DNA of 64,000 nucleotides from Streptomyces sp. NBC_00483 (GTDB lineage Bacteria; Actinomycetota; Actinomycetes; Streptomycetales; Streptomycetaceae), in NCBI RefSeq assembly GCF_036013745.1, contig NZ_CP107880.1, positions 9,424,001-9,488,000 of the forward strand, given 5' to 3'. A model generated the notes under the pieces. The model saw nothing but the letters and a program-made list of their open reading frames with translations. It was not told the DNA's origin and did not search any database. Positions 1 through 8,214 of this stretch are shown piece after piece. Numbering within the stretch: position 1 is the stretch's first letter; the number at the start of each line of letters is the position of its first letter. The translations under genes were made by a program, and so were the position numbers.

Positions 1-417
1 GTGGCCGGCTCGTCGGCCGAGCTCGGCGCCGCCCACGCATCCGCCGCGCTGCTGGAACGGCTGGCCGACAAGCTCGGCGGCCGGGCCTCCGTCGCCGCCG
101 TCTTCGGCGAGCCGGTCTTCCGGGAGGGCATCACCGTCGTCCCGGTCGCCCAGGTCGGCTTCGGTTTCGGTGGCGGCGCCGGGCGTGAGAAGGCGGGGGA
201 CAAGGACGGGGAAGGCGGGGGAGGCGGAGGCGGTGCAGGAGCCAAGCCGCTCGGCTTCATCGAGATCAAGGACGGGACCGCCACTTACAAGCCGATCCGT
301 GACCCGTGGGTGGACGTGGCCCTGCCGCTCGCCACGCTGCTGGTCGGCGTCGTCGGGACCAGGGTGCTGCGCGCGGTGGCGAAGTCCCGGTCGGCTCGGC
401 GCGACAAGGCGGAGTGA
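1..417 (+). CDS. GerW-family (YtfJ-like) sporulation protein
   Basis: The 138-residue frame opens with GTG at the first base of the window, so the true start may lie upstream. The core LLERLADKLGGRASVAAVFG, followed by a promise of GITVVPVAQVGFGFGGG and a Gly-rich linker, then GFIEIKDGTATYKPIRDP, is the pattern of GerW/YtfJ proteins. The C-terminus carries one hydrophobic helix (about residues 103-123, VDVALPLATLLVGVVGTRVL) and a basic tail, suggesting membrane anchoring. Family members are linked to spore germination in Bacillus; in Streptomyces the role is poorly defined. The stop is 1 base before the P450 GTG, so the two are probably co-transcribed. Confidence 0.8.
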   Translation: MAGSSAELGAAHASAALLERLADKLGGRASVAAVFGEPVFREGITVVPVAQVGFGFGGGAGREKAGDKDGEGGGGGGGAGAKPLGFIEIKDGTATYKPIRDPWVDVALPLATLLVGVVGTRVLRAVAKSRSARRDKAE

Positions 418-418
418 C

Positions 419-1762
419 GTGACGGTCGAAGGGGTCGAGGCGCGGGCCATTCCGGCTCAGAGGCGTGATGATCGCGGTCTGCCCTGGGTCGGGCAGCTCT
501 TCGCGTACTCCAAGGATCCGGTCGCGTTCTACCGGCGGGGCTGGGAGCGGTACGGGCCGGTCGCCCCGTTCCACGTGTTGGGCAAGAACTCGGCGATGCT
601 GCTCGGTCCCGACGCCTGCGGCGAGGCGCTGCTGAACAAGGACAAGGCGTTCGCCAACGAGCCGGCGTGGGCGCAGCTCGTCGGGCCCTTCTTCCATCGC
701 GGGCTGATGCTCATCGACTTCGACGAGCACAAGGCGCACCGCCGGATCATGCAACAGGCCTTCACCCGCGAGCGGTTGGCGGCGTACACCCGGCGCCTCC
801 ACCCCGCGATCGAGCACGGCATGGCGGGCTGGGAGGAGAACGCGGAGTTCCCCTCGTACTGGAAGCTGAAGCAGCTCACGCTCGACATCGCGGCCGACCT
901 CTTCATGGGTGGCGCGAAGGACACGGGCCAGGCCGAGATGGACCGGGTCAACAAGGCATTCATCGCCTGCGTCCAGGCCGCCGCGGGCGTCGTACGCGCC
1001 GATGTGCCGTTCACCCGGTGGGGCAAGGCGTACCGCGGACGCAAGGTGCTCGAGGGGTTCCTGCGCCACTACCTCCCGGCGAAGCGCGCCGAGCAGACCG
1101 ACGACATCTTCTCGGTCCTCTGCCATATCGAGACGGAGGACGGCGAGCGGTTCACCGACGACGACGTCGTCAACCACATGATCTTCCTGATGATGGCGGC
1201 GCACGACACCTCGACCGTCACCACCTCCACGATCCTGCAACACCTCGGCCAGCACCCCGACTGGCAGGAACGCTGCCGCGCGGAGGCGCTCGCGCTGGGC
1301 CCCGCGCCGTCGATGGCCGAGCTCGAGGGCATGGAGTCGATGGACCTGGTGATGCGAGAGGCGCTGCGACTGCGGGCGCCGGTCCCGACGCTGGTGCGGT
1401 ACGCGGTCAAGGACACGACGATCCAGGGCGTGCGCATCCCCGCCGGCACGGACGTCCTCGTGGGCGTCCAGTTCAGCCACCTCATGGACGAGTACTGGAC
1501 GAACCCCACGGCCTTCGACCCGGACCGATTCGGCCCCGACCGCCGGGAGGACCGCTCGCACCGGTACGCCTGGGAGCCCTTCGGCGGCGGCGTGCACAAG
1601 TGCATCGGCCTGTACTTCGCCGGCCTGGAGATCAAGGCGATCATGCACCGCATACTGCGCGCCCACCGCTGGACGGTCGACCCCGCCTACGAGCCGCCGA
1701 TGGACTACCACTCCCTGCCGTTCCCCAAGGACGGCCTGCCGATCGCATTGACCGGACGCTGA
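419..1762 (+). CDS. Cytochrome P450
   Basis: A 447-residue class I-sized bacterial P450, a soluble haem monooxygenase that needs separate ferredoxin and reductase partners (none adjacent). Visible motifs are the I-helix AAHDTS (about 260-265) with the oxygen-activating acid/threonine region, the K-helix E314-A-L-R317, and the haem loop FGGGVHKCIG with the axial thiolate Cys395. The frame is open further upstream, but GTG 419 is chosen because it sits just behind the GerW stop and gives a normal P450 N-terminus (the LPWVGQLFAYSKDP segment begins near residue 21). Substrate cannot be inferred; the next gene is not biosynthetic. Confidence 0.92.
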   Translation: MTVEGVEARAIPAQRRDDRGLPWVGQLFAYSKDPVAFYRRGWERYGPVAPFHVLGKNSAMLLGPDACGEALLNKDKAFANEPAWAQLVGPFFHRGLMLIDFDEHKAHRRIMQQAFTRERLAAYTRRLHPAIEHGMAGWEENAEFPSYWKLKQLTLDIAADLFMGGAKDTGQAEMDRVNKAFIACVQAAAGVVRADVPFTRWGKAYRGRKVLEGFLRHYLPAKRAEQTDDIFSVLCHIETEDGERFTDDDVVNHMIFLMMAAHDTSTVTTSTILQHLGQHPDWQERCRAEALALGPAPSMAELEGMESMDLVMREALRLRAPVPTLVRYAVKDTTIQGVRIPAGTDVLVGVQFSHLMDEYWTNPTAFDPDRFGPDRREDRSHRYAWEPFGGGVHKCIGLYFAGLEIKAIMHRILRAHRWTVDPAYEPPMDYHSLPFPKDGLPIALTGR

Positions 1763-1801
1763 CCCGTCCGGTTACCTCCCTGTTGTCTGTAAAGTTCCTT
1801 T

Positions 1802-1817
1802 AGGGACTTTCGGTCCT
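1802..1817. promoter_or_regulatory. Imperfect palindrome resembling DevR/DosR-type box
   Basis: AGGGACTTTCGGTCCT is an imperfect palindrome (6 of 8 positions pair) 78-93 bases upstream of the MFS-PP2C gene. GGGAC-N-GTCC half-sites are typical of DevR/DosR-family response regulators. The 132-base gap 1763-1894 also contains a weaker GTCC-CTGAA-GGAC hairpin. Assignment is by resemblance only. Confidence 0.35.
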
Positions 1818-1894
1818 TACAAAGGTCATATGTGATCCCCGACGATTGTCCCTGAAGGACCACGCGGAAGGGGGAAACCCAGGGAGGTCAGTAC

Positions 1895-4264
1895 ATGGTC
1901 GGCACCGGTGCGCCCGGCGGCGGCGCGAGAGCGGCTGCCAGGTATGCGGCGGACGGCACACGGAGCCCGACACGCGTGGTCGGGCTCCTGCTCGCCGCAG
2001 TGGCGGCCCTGTACGTGGTGGCGCCCGCGGTGCACTCGGCCGCCGTCCCCCTGGTCCACGCCGAGCTCGGCCTCGGCACGGGCCACGAGGTCGTCGCCCG
2101 CGTCGTGGGCTCGTCCCTGGCACTGCTCACCCTGGTCGTCGCGGGACGGGCCGGTGACCTGCGGGGCCGACGCTCCGTAATGATCCTGGCCCTGGCGGGG
2201 CTCGCCGCCGGCTGCGCGCTCCTCGCCGTCGCGTTCGACGGCTGGTCGTACGTGTTCGGGCGGATCGTCGTCGCCGTGGCTCTGGCCGCGGTCTTCGTCA
2301 GCTGCCTCGCCTTTCTGCCGACCGTGTTCCTGCCCGGCCGGATGCGCAAGGTGATGGGCGGCTGGCTGGCCGCGATGTCCGTGGGCTTCGTGCTCGCCGT
2401 GAACCTGGCGCCGCGGGCGGCGTCCACCACCGGGTGGCGCGTCGCCATGGCCGCGATGACCGTCGCGGCCGTCGCGGCGCTCTTACTGGTGCACCGCTAC
2501 GTACCCGAATCCTCCGCGGCGACCCGGCATCCGATGCCGGACCGGCCGCGTGCCGCCTGCCTGATCGCCTTCGGCGTCCTCGCCCCCGCGGCGCTGCAGC
2601 TCGCCCCCGTGTGGGGGTGGGCGGACCCGCGCGTGGGCCTGCTGCTGCTCGCCGCCACGGTCGCCCTCGTCCTCGCGCGGCTGCGCTGCCCCGGCCTGTC
2701 GGTGGCGTCCCGCGGGCGCCCGGCGCTGATGCCGGGAGCGCTGCGGGCGGGCGCGCTGATCGCGGGCCTCGCGCTCGGCTTCACCCAGGTCGTGCTCGCC
2801 ATGGCCCTCCCGTCGCTCGCGGCCGAGAGGGGTGGCGGTCCGGGGTCCGCGGCGTTCGTCATCTCGGGCTTCGGCGTCGGCGGCGCGGCGAGCTGTCTGC
2901 TGGTGCGGCGCCGCGCGATCGAGCCGGTGACGGGGTCCTCGCTCGGTCTGCCGCTCGCCGCGCTCGGCCTGGTCCTGCTGCACGCCGGACTGAACGTGCA
3001 CGCCTACCCGGTGGCGGGCGACTTCGCCGTCGTGGCGCTGATCGGATTCGGCGTCATGCTGGCGGCCGCACCGCAGATGGCGCGCTACCTCGCCGCCCTT
3101 CCCCGTACCTACCTCGGCACCAGCGCGGCCCTGCTGCCCGGCGCCATCCTCCTGGGCACGGCCGCCGCGCAGTCCCTGCCCTACACGTCCGCCATCGACA
3201 GCGCCCCGCTGCCCTCCGAGGCGCGCCAGCTGCTGCGCGTCGGCACGATCGTGCTCGCCGTGGCCGCGCTGCTGCTCGGCCGTGTCGCGGTCTCCGTGGC
3301 GGTGGCCTGCGCCGCGGGACTGCAGTATCTGCTGACGCGTACGGGCATCGGCGACGCCGGCACCCTGATCGTCGCGCTCGCCTTCGGGGCCGCCGCCGGC
3401 GCCGTCGTCTGGTCACGGCGGGAGCAGCGCGACCGGCTGACCCGGATGAGCCAGACCGCGAGCACCCTGCAGCACGCCGTGCTGCACCCCATACCCGAGG
3501 ACCTGGGCCGGCTGCACCTGGCGAGCCTGTACCGGCCCGCCACCGCGGACACCGGCATAGGCGGCGACTTCATCGAGGCCCTGCACACCCCGTTCGGCAC
3601 CCGCATCCTCATCGGCGACGTACGCGGCAAGGGGCTGCAGGCGGTGCAGACCGTCACCGACCTGCTGGGCTGTTTCCGCAGCCAGGCGTTCGAGACGGAG
3701 GAGCTCGGGGAGCTCGCCGCGCGCCTCGACCGGCAGGTGCTGCGCGCCGCCGCCACGCGCGGGGACGAGGAGCTGTTCGCGACGGCACTGCTGCTGGAGC
3801 ACGACGGCCCGGGGCAGGACGCCTGCGACCTGCACGTCGTCAACTGCGGCCACCTCACCCCGCTGGAGGTCACGCCCGCAGGCGTCACGGAGTTCGACGT
3901 CCCGACCCTGCTGCCCCTGGGCTTCGGCACACTCGGCTCCGGCGCCCCGCTCACCCCGCACACGGTGCGCCTGGGCGCCGGCGCGACGCTCGTGGCCCAC
4001 ACCGACGGTCTGAGCGAGGCCCGGAACCCGACCGGCGAGTTCTACCCCCTCACCGAGGGCCTGACCCGGGCGCCGTACGGCACCCCCGAGCACCTCGTCT
4101 GCCACCTCGACGCCGGCGTCCGCGACTGGACCCACCACCTGGCCGACGACATCGCGATCATCGCGCTGCGCCCGGCGGAGACGTCCCTTGCCACAGCGGA
4201 ACTGGGCGCCCCACGGAACGGGGAGACGCGGGACCCCGCAGGGCGGTTCAACGGGACGGTGTGA
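1895..4264 (+). CDS. MFS-like membrane protein fused to PP2C/SpoIIE-type phosphatase
   Basis: A 789-residue two-part protein. Residues about 25-505 form roughly 14 hydrophobic segments with an MFS motif-A-like loop (GRAGDLRGRRSVM, about 84-96). Residues about 520-760 form a PP2C/SpoIIE phosphatase: GGDFIEA (D558), IGDVRGKG (D575), HTDGLSEARN (D704) and DDIAIIAL (D751, D752) give the expected metal-binding aspartates, so the catalytic part looks intact. Membrane-tethered Rsb-type phosphatases usually regulate anti-sigma or anti-anti-sigma phosphorylation; here a transporter-like sensor may feed that switch. ATG 1895 follows GGGAGGTCAGTAC. No kinase/STAS partner is next to it. The convergent neighbour ends 24 bases away. 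Confidence 0.85.
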   Translation: MVGTGAPGGGARAAARYAADGTRSPTRVVGLLLAAVAALYVVAPAVHSAAVPLVHAELGLGTGHEVVARVVGSSLALLTLVVAGRAGDLRGRRSVMILALAGLAAGCALLAVAFDGWSYVFGRIVVAVALAAVFVSCLAFLPTVFLPGRMRKVMGGWLAAMSVGFVLAVNLAPRAASTTGWRVAMAAMTVAAVAALLLVHRYVPESSAATRHPMPDRPRAACLIAFGVLAPAALQLAPVWGWADPRVGLLLLAATVALVLARLRCPGLSVASRGRPALMPGALRAGALIAGLALGFTQVVLAMALPSLAAERGGGPGSAAFVISGFGVGGAASCLLVRRRAIEPVTGSSLGLPLAALGLVLLHAGLNVHAYPVAGDFAVVALIGFGVMLAAAPQMARYLAALPRTYLGTSAALLPGAILLGTAAAQSLPYTSAIDSAPLPSEARQLLRVGTIVLAVAALLLGRVAVSVAVACAAGLQYLLTRTGIGDAGTLIVALAFGAAAGAVVWSRREQRDRLTRMSQTASTLQHAVLHPIPEDLGRLHLASLYRPATADTGIGGDFIEALHTPFGTRILIGDVRGKGLQAVQTVTDLLGCFRSQAFETEELGELAARLDRQVLRAAATRGDEELFATALLLEHDGPGQDACDLHVVNCGHLTPLEVTPAGVTEFDVPTLLPLGFGTLGSGAPLTPHTVRLGAGATLVAHTDGLSEARNPTGEFYPLTEGLTRAPYGTPEHLVCHLDAGVRDWTHHLADDIAIIALRPAETSLATAELGAPRNGETRDPAGRFNGTV

Positions 4265-4288
4265 CCCCCTGGTCCGCAGCGTGCCAGG

Positions 4289-6190
4289 TCACCCGGACAA
4301 CCCCGGAATGATCGGCTCCGGGGTGGCCTGCCCGGTGCGCAGGACCGTGAGGAGGGAGCGCAGCGCGGCGTGGGCCTGCGGTGCGCAGGTGGCGGAGTCG
4401 GCGTCGGACACCGCGCGGTGGGCGCGCGTCCAGGCTCTGGCGGCGCGGCCGTTGTGATGGTCGACGAGGGCCAGGGCGTAGCGGGCGCGCATGCTGGACC
4501 ACACGTCGTCGCGCAGCCCGGGCTGGGCGAGGGCGGCGAGGGCCGCGCGGTGGGCGGCGCGCGGCTCGGTGTCGCGCCGGGCGAAGGCGAGGGCCGCGAG
4601 GTAGACGGCGCGGCCCGGCCCGCCGGTGGAGTGGTCGGGGGTGAGGACGCAGGCCTGCTCGAAGAGGTCCCCGGCCTGGAGGGGGTCGCCGAGGGTGAGG
4701 GCGATGAGGCCGTGGACATGGGCGATGCGGGCGAGCAGGGTGTCGTCGCCGTCGAGGACGGCACCGGGCCAGATCCGGTCGAGCAGGGTGAGGGCGGTGT
4801 CCGGGTCGGTGCGCGCGGCGAGCCATGCGGCGAGCCAGGCCGCGGGGGCCGCCGAGGGGTGGTCGTCGGGGCAGCGTGCCAGGAGCTGGAGGAGATAGCG
4901 CAGCCCGGCCGCGGCGTGGCCCGTGACCCACCAGAACCACAGGCGGGTCGCTGCCTCCAGGGCGGCGACGGTGACCTCGGGCCGGGGGTCGGTGAGCGCG
5001 TACCGCAGGATGGCGTTGAGGTTGTGCTGCTCGTCGGCCACCAGGCGTAGGGCCTGTGTCTGATGACCGTGCTCCCACAGGTGTTCCGCGAGGTGGACGA
5101 CCCGTCGGCAGTGCCCGGCCCGGCGTTCGACGGCGATGTCCAGCTCGCCGGCCTCGGTGAGCCGGCGCTCGCCGAACTCCCTTACGGCCGGGGGCATGCG
5201 ATAGCGCGGCTCGCCGGGGCCGTGCGGGTCGTTCTCGTGCTGGAGCAGGCCGAGCGAGGCCAACTGGGTCAGCAGGCCCGGCACTTGGTGCGGGGCGATC
5301 TCGCCACCGGTGCACAGCAGAACAGCCGCCGCCTCGCCGAACGACCCGGCCAGAATGCTGGCCCGGCTCCACACCATCCGCATCCAGGGGGAGCACAGCG
5401 TGTGCACGGCCCCGACGGCCTCCTCGACGGAACGGTGCCGCCGCAGCCGCGGCCGGGGGCTGTGCAGCCAGGACTGCCCGTGCTCCACGAGCTCGGCCAG
5501 GTCGTGCAGGGAGTACGACCTCAGCTGGGCGGCGGCGAGTTCGATCGCCAGGGGCAGTCCGTCGAGGGTGTGGCAGACGGCCTCGACGCGTTCGAGGGTG
5601 GCCGGGTCGCGGTGCCGCAGCGCGCCACCGGCCGTGGCCAGGAACAGGCGCGCGGCGGGCGAGGGGGAGCCGTCGTCCTCGGGCTCGGTGGGGAGCGGGC
5701 CGAGCCGGAGCACCGCTTCGTCGCCGAGCCCGAGGGGGCGGCGGGCGGTGATCAGGACCTGGAGTGTCGGGTGGCGGAGCAGCTGCCGCTGGACCACGCC
5801 GACACACTCGTCATGGACCGGGTCGATGTCGTCCAGGAACAGCAGGACCCGGGGGCCCGCCCGCCGTCCTGCGGGCGGGCCGTCCGGCGAGAGCGGGGTG
5901 CTGAGCAGCGCCTGCCGCACGGCGTTGCGGAAGTCCCCCGGCCGGCCGGACGCCTCCGGCCAGGACACCCGCACGACCTGCCGCCGGGACGGCCGGGACC
6001 GCTGAGCGGCGACGTCGCTCAGCAGGCTCTTGCCGACCCCGACGGGGCCGGTGACGGTGACGAGCCGGTGGCCCGCCAACAGGCTCCGTAGTTGGGTCAG
6101 TTCCGCCTCTCGCCCGATGAGGGAGTCGTCGGCCCTGCTGTCCGCGACGAGCCTGAGAAGCGTGCCGACCTCGCCGTCTTGCTTGCGCAC
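4289..6190 (-). CDS. Stand-alone NB-ARC/TPR (STAND) ATPase
   Basis: A 633-residue protein with Walker A GPVGVGKS (48-55), Walker B VLLFLDDID (D120, D121), an arginine-bearing ITARRPLGL segment after it, and the DGLPLAIELAAAQL motif (near 210) typical of AfsR/LuxR-associated NB-ARC ATPases. The C-terminal third is rich in Ala/Leu helices arranged as TPR-like repeats. Unlike SARP/AfsR proteins it has no N-terminal winged helix or BTAD domain, and no C-terminal LuxR helix-turn-helix, so it is not itself an obvious transcription factor. STAND ATPases act as nucleotide-dependent switches that scaffold partners. No partner gene is adjacent. Confidence 0.8.
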   Translation of the reverse strand: MRKQDGEVGTLLRLVADSRADDSLIGREAELTQLRSLLAGHRLVTVTGPVGVGKSLLSDVAAQRSRPSRRQVVRVSWPEASGRPGDFRNAVRQALLSTPLSPDGPPAGRRAGPRVLLFLDDIDPVHDECVGVVQRQLLRHPTLQVLITARRPLGLGDEAVLRLGPLPTEPEDDGSPSPAARLFLATAGGALRHRDPATLERVEAVCHTLDGLPLAIELAAAQLRSYSLHDLAELVEHGQSWLHSPRPRLRRHRSVEEAVGAVHTLCSPWMRMVWSRASILAGSFGEAAAVLLCTGGEIAPHQVPGLLTQLASLGLLQHENDPHGPGEPRYRMPPAVREFGERRLTEAGELDIAVERRAGHCRRVVHLAEHLWEHGHQTQALRLVADEQHNLNAILRYALTDPRPEVTVAALEAATRLWFWWVTGHAAAGLRYLLQLLARCPDDHPSAAPAAWLAAWLAARTDPDTALTLLDRIWPGAVLDGDDTLLARIAHVHGLIALTLGDPLQAGDLFEQACVLTPDHSTGGPGRAVYLAALAFARRDTEPRAAHRAALAALAQPGLRDDVWSSMRARYALALVDHHNGRAARAWTRAHRAVSDADSATCAPQAHAALRSLLTVLRTGQATPEPIIPGLSG

Positions 6191-6462
6191 CTTGTGTCCT
6201 TTGCGGCTTCGATGAATGGAACGAAGGGTGGTGAGCGAAGATCAGCAGAATCGTTACTGTCGCGACTCCCAGCAGCTTCAACGCCGGTGGCGCGCCCCGG
6301 TAGTGCGCGTGGGCGCAGGCGTACCCGCAGGGCAGACAATTCGGATGCACCGGCTGACGGAATCCATGAAAAACACCCACCTGAGGCACATTTCACGCGC
6401 TTCTGCGCACAGGAACTCCACATAGAGACGCCCGGTCAGGACGTCCACCCCGCCGTGACGGG

Positions 6463-6696
6463 TCAGGGCTCCCGGCCGTTGAACACGTCATTGCGCAGCA
6501 GCTGTTCGGCGCACCAGCGGAAGTGGCCGTCGTCGTCGCCCATGTCGAACAGGTCGTAGGTGGTCAGGGCGTACGCCGCCTGGTAGGCGCTCAAGGTGGC
6601 GGGCGCGTAGCCGAGTTCGTCGGCGAACAGCCGGGTGAGTTCCTCGGTGTGGGCCGCCGCGTGCGGGCCGCACGGGGCGACCGGGGGCGTCCACAT
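6463..6696 (-). CDS. Small hypothetical protein, possibly a gene remnant
   Basis: A 77-residue frame whose second half (DELGYAPATLSAYQAAY, then TYDLFDMGDDDGHFRWCAEQ) has protein-like composition with acidic and aromatic residues spaced as in a real helix-rich domain. The N-terminal 15 residues are Pro/His-rich and look untranslated. No ribosome binding site precedes the ATG, so this may be the 3' end of a decayed longer gene. I do not recognise the family. Confidence 0.35.
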   Translation of the reverse strand: MWTPPVAPCGPHAAAHTEELTRLFADELGYAPATLSAYQAAYALTTYDLFDMGDDDGHFRWCAEQLLRNDVFNGREP

Positions 6697-6995
6697 GGAT
6701 GTTGGGCGGTGTCGAGCAGGTGTTGGCGGAGGGCGGACGCGTGTCTTTGGGTGTCTCGCCCGGCCATTCCGCCGTATTCACCGCTCATCCATGTCAAATC
6801 ACTCTTCATGGCGGCTTGTTGCGTCGATCAGCACAGCAAATACAGGGCTCATAGCGGCAATTGGTGCACGACCTGTTGCCCCCGGGGCTTCAGCGCTTTA
6901 GCGTTCTCGCACTCAACCGCTTGAGTTCAGGGCAGTTGGGTTTCGGGCCGTCCCGTTCGGGGGCGGCTTGCCGGTAGGCGTGGCAGGAGAATTCC
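6697..6995. other. Non-coding stretch upstream of lacI-type gene
   Basis: No convincing gene on either strand. This stretch is less GC-rich than its surroundings near 6780-6900 and contains one perfect inverted repeat (see 6911-6926). It presumably holds the promoter of the LacI-type regulator. Confidence 0.4.
6911..6926. promoter_or_regulatory. Perfect inverted repeat upstream of LacI-type regulator
   Basis: ACTCAA-CCGC-TTGAGT, with perfect 6-bp arms, ends 69 bases before the regulator start. It may be an autoregulatory operator, though it lacks the central CG usual for LacI-family sites. Confidence 0.35.
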
Positions 6996-8099
6996 ATGCG
7001 CCGTACTCCCTCCAGACGCTCGACCCTGAAAGACATCGCCGAAGAGGCGCGCGTGTCCGAGTCCGCCGTGTCCCTGGCGCTCAACGGGCGGCCCGGTGTC
7101 TCGTCGGCCACCCGTCGGCGGGTGCGCGAGGTCGCGGACCGGCTCGGGTGGCAACCGAGCGCGGCTGCACGGGCGTTGACCGGTGACAGCACCGCCACGG
7201 TGGGCCTCGTCCTGGCCCGCCCCGCGCATGCCCTGGGTGCGGAGTTCTTCTTCCTGCAGCTGGTGTCCGGGATCCAGGAGGCGCTCGCCGTGCGGAGTAT
7301 CGGGCTGCTCTTCCTCGTGGTCCCCGATCTGGACGCCGAGTGTGCCGCCTACCGCCGCTGGTGGGCCGAGCGCCGCGTCGACGGTGTGCTCGTCGTCGAC
7401 CCGAGGGACGGCGACCCGCGCCCGGCGCTGCTCGACGAGCTCGGCCTGCCCGCCGTCTTCGTCGGCCCCGTACCGCGGAGCGAGGACGGCTCGGGGCACC
7501 CGGGCATCTCCAGCGTGTGGGCCTCGGACACCCTGGCGATGGCCGGCATCGTCCAGCACCTGCACGGCCTCGGGCACCGCCGCATCGTGCACATCGCGGG
7601 GCTGCCCCATCTCGCCCACACCCAGCGGCGGATCCGCTCCCTGCGGGACGAGGCGGAGCGGCTCGGGCTCGACCCCGCCGACGTACGCAGCATCCCCACC
7701 GACTACTCCCGGCAGCAGGGCGTCGAGGCCACCCGCCAGGTGCTCGACACACCTGCGCCGCGGCGGCCCACGGCGATCGTCTACGACACCGATGTGATGG
7801 CCGTCGCCGGGCTCGGCGTCGCCGCCTCGCTCGGCATCGAGGTGCCGGGCGCGCTGACGCTCGTCGCCTGGGACGAGTCCGTGCTCACGGGCTCCACCCA
7901 CCCGCCGCTGACCGCCCTGGTGCGTGACACCCCGGCCTTCGGGCGGCACGCAGCCGAGGAGCTGCTCGCGCTGATCGACGGCGGGCCCGCGCGCACCGTC
8001 GAGGACGAGACCCCGCGCCTCGTCCCGCGTGGCAGCAGCGGCCCGGCCCCCGCGGACCGCGGCCGCGCCCCCACCGGACGTGCCCCCACCCCCGGCTGA
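6996..8099 (+). CDS. LacI-family transcriptional regulator
   Basis: A 367-residue regulator. The N-terminal helix-turn-helix and hinge read TLKDIAEEARVSESAVSLAL ... ARALTGDSTATVGL, classic LacI. The remainder is a periplasmic-binding-like effector domain ending near residue 335, followed by a Pro/Arg/Gly-rich tail that is probably disordered. ATG 6996 follows AGGAGA. It is directly upstream of and co-directional with the ABC importer and two glycosidases, so it very likely senses a sugar or oligosaccharide and represses them. A LacI-like half-palindrome with a central CG lies at 8131-8144, between it and the binding-protein gene. Confidence 0.93.
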   Translation: MRRTPSRRSTLKDIAEEARVSESAVSLALNGRPGVSSATRRRVREVADRLGWQPSAAARALTGDSTATVGLVLARPAHALGAEFFFLQLVSGIQEALAVRSIGLLFLVVPDLDAECAAYRRWWAERRVDGVLVVDPRDGDPRPALLDELGLPAVFVGPVPRSEDGSGHPGISSVWASDTLAMAGIVQHLHGLGHRRIVHIAGLPHLAHTQRRIRSLRDEAERLGLDPADVRSIPTDYSRQQGVEATRQVLDTPAPRRPTAIVYDTDVMAVAGLGVAASLGIEVPGALTLVAWDESVLTGSTHPPLTALVRDTPAFGRHAAEELLALIDGGPARTVEDETPRLVPRGSSGPAPADRGRAPTGRAPTPG

Positions 8100-8130
8100 T
8101 CCACGTACTCGACGACCCACAGCCGCGCTC

Positions 8131-8144
8131 TGACAACGATGTCC
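8131..8144. promoter_or_regulatory. Candidate LacI-family operator before ABC/glycosidase operon
   Basis: TGACAACGATGTCC contains GACAAC-GATGTC, one mismatch from the perfect palindrome GACAAC-GTTGTC with the central CG typical of LacI-family sites. It lies 71-84 bases upstream of the solute-binding protein start and just after the regulator gene. Confidence 0.45.
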
Positions 8145-8214
8145 AACGTGTGCCGCTCCACCCCACCCCCCGCGCGATGTCCCCCGTCCCCGACACCCCT
8201 CCGGAGAGCCTCCG

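Noticed and set aside
266..1711. Long open frame antisense to the P450 gene
   Set aside because: Biased third-position G/C creates long antisense frames in this DNA; the encoded sequence is low-complexity and lacks domains, while the sense strand has complete P450 motifs.
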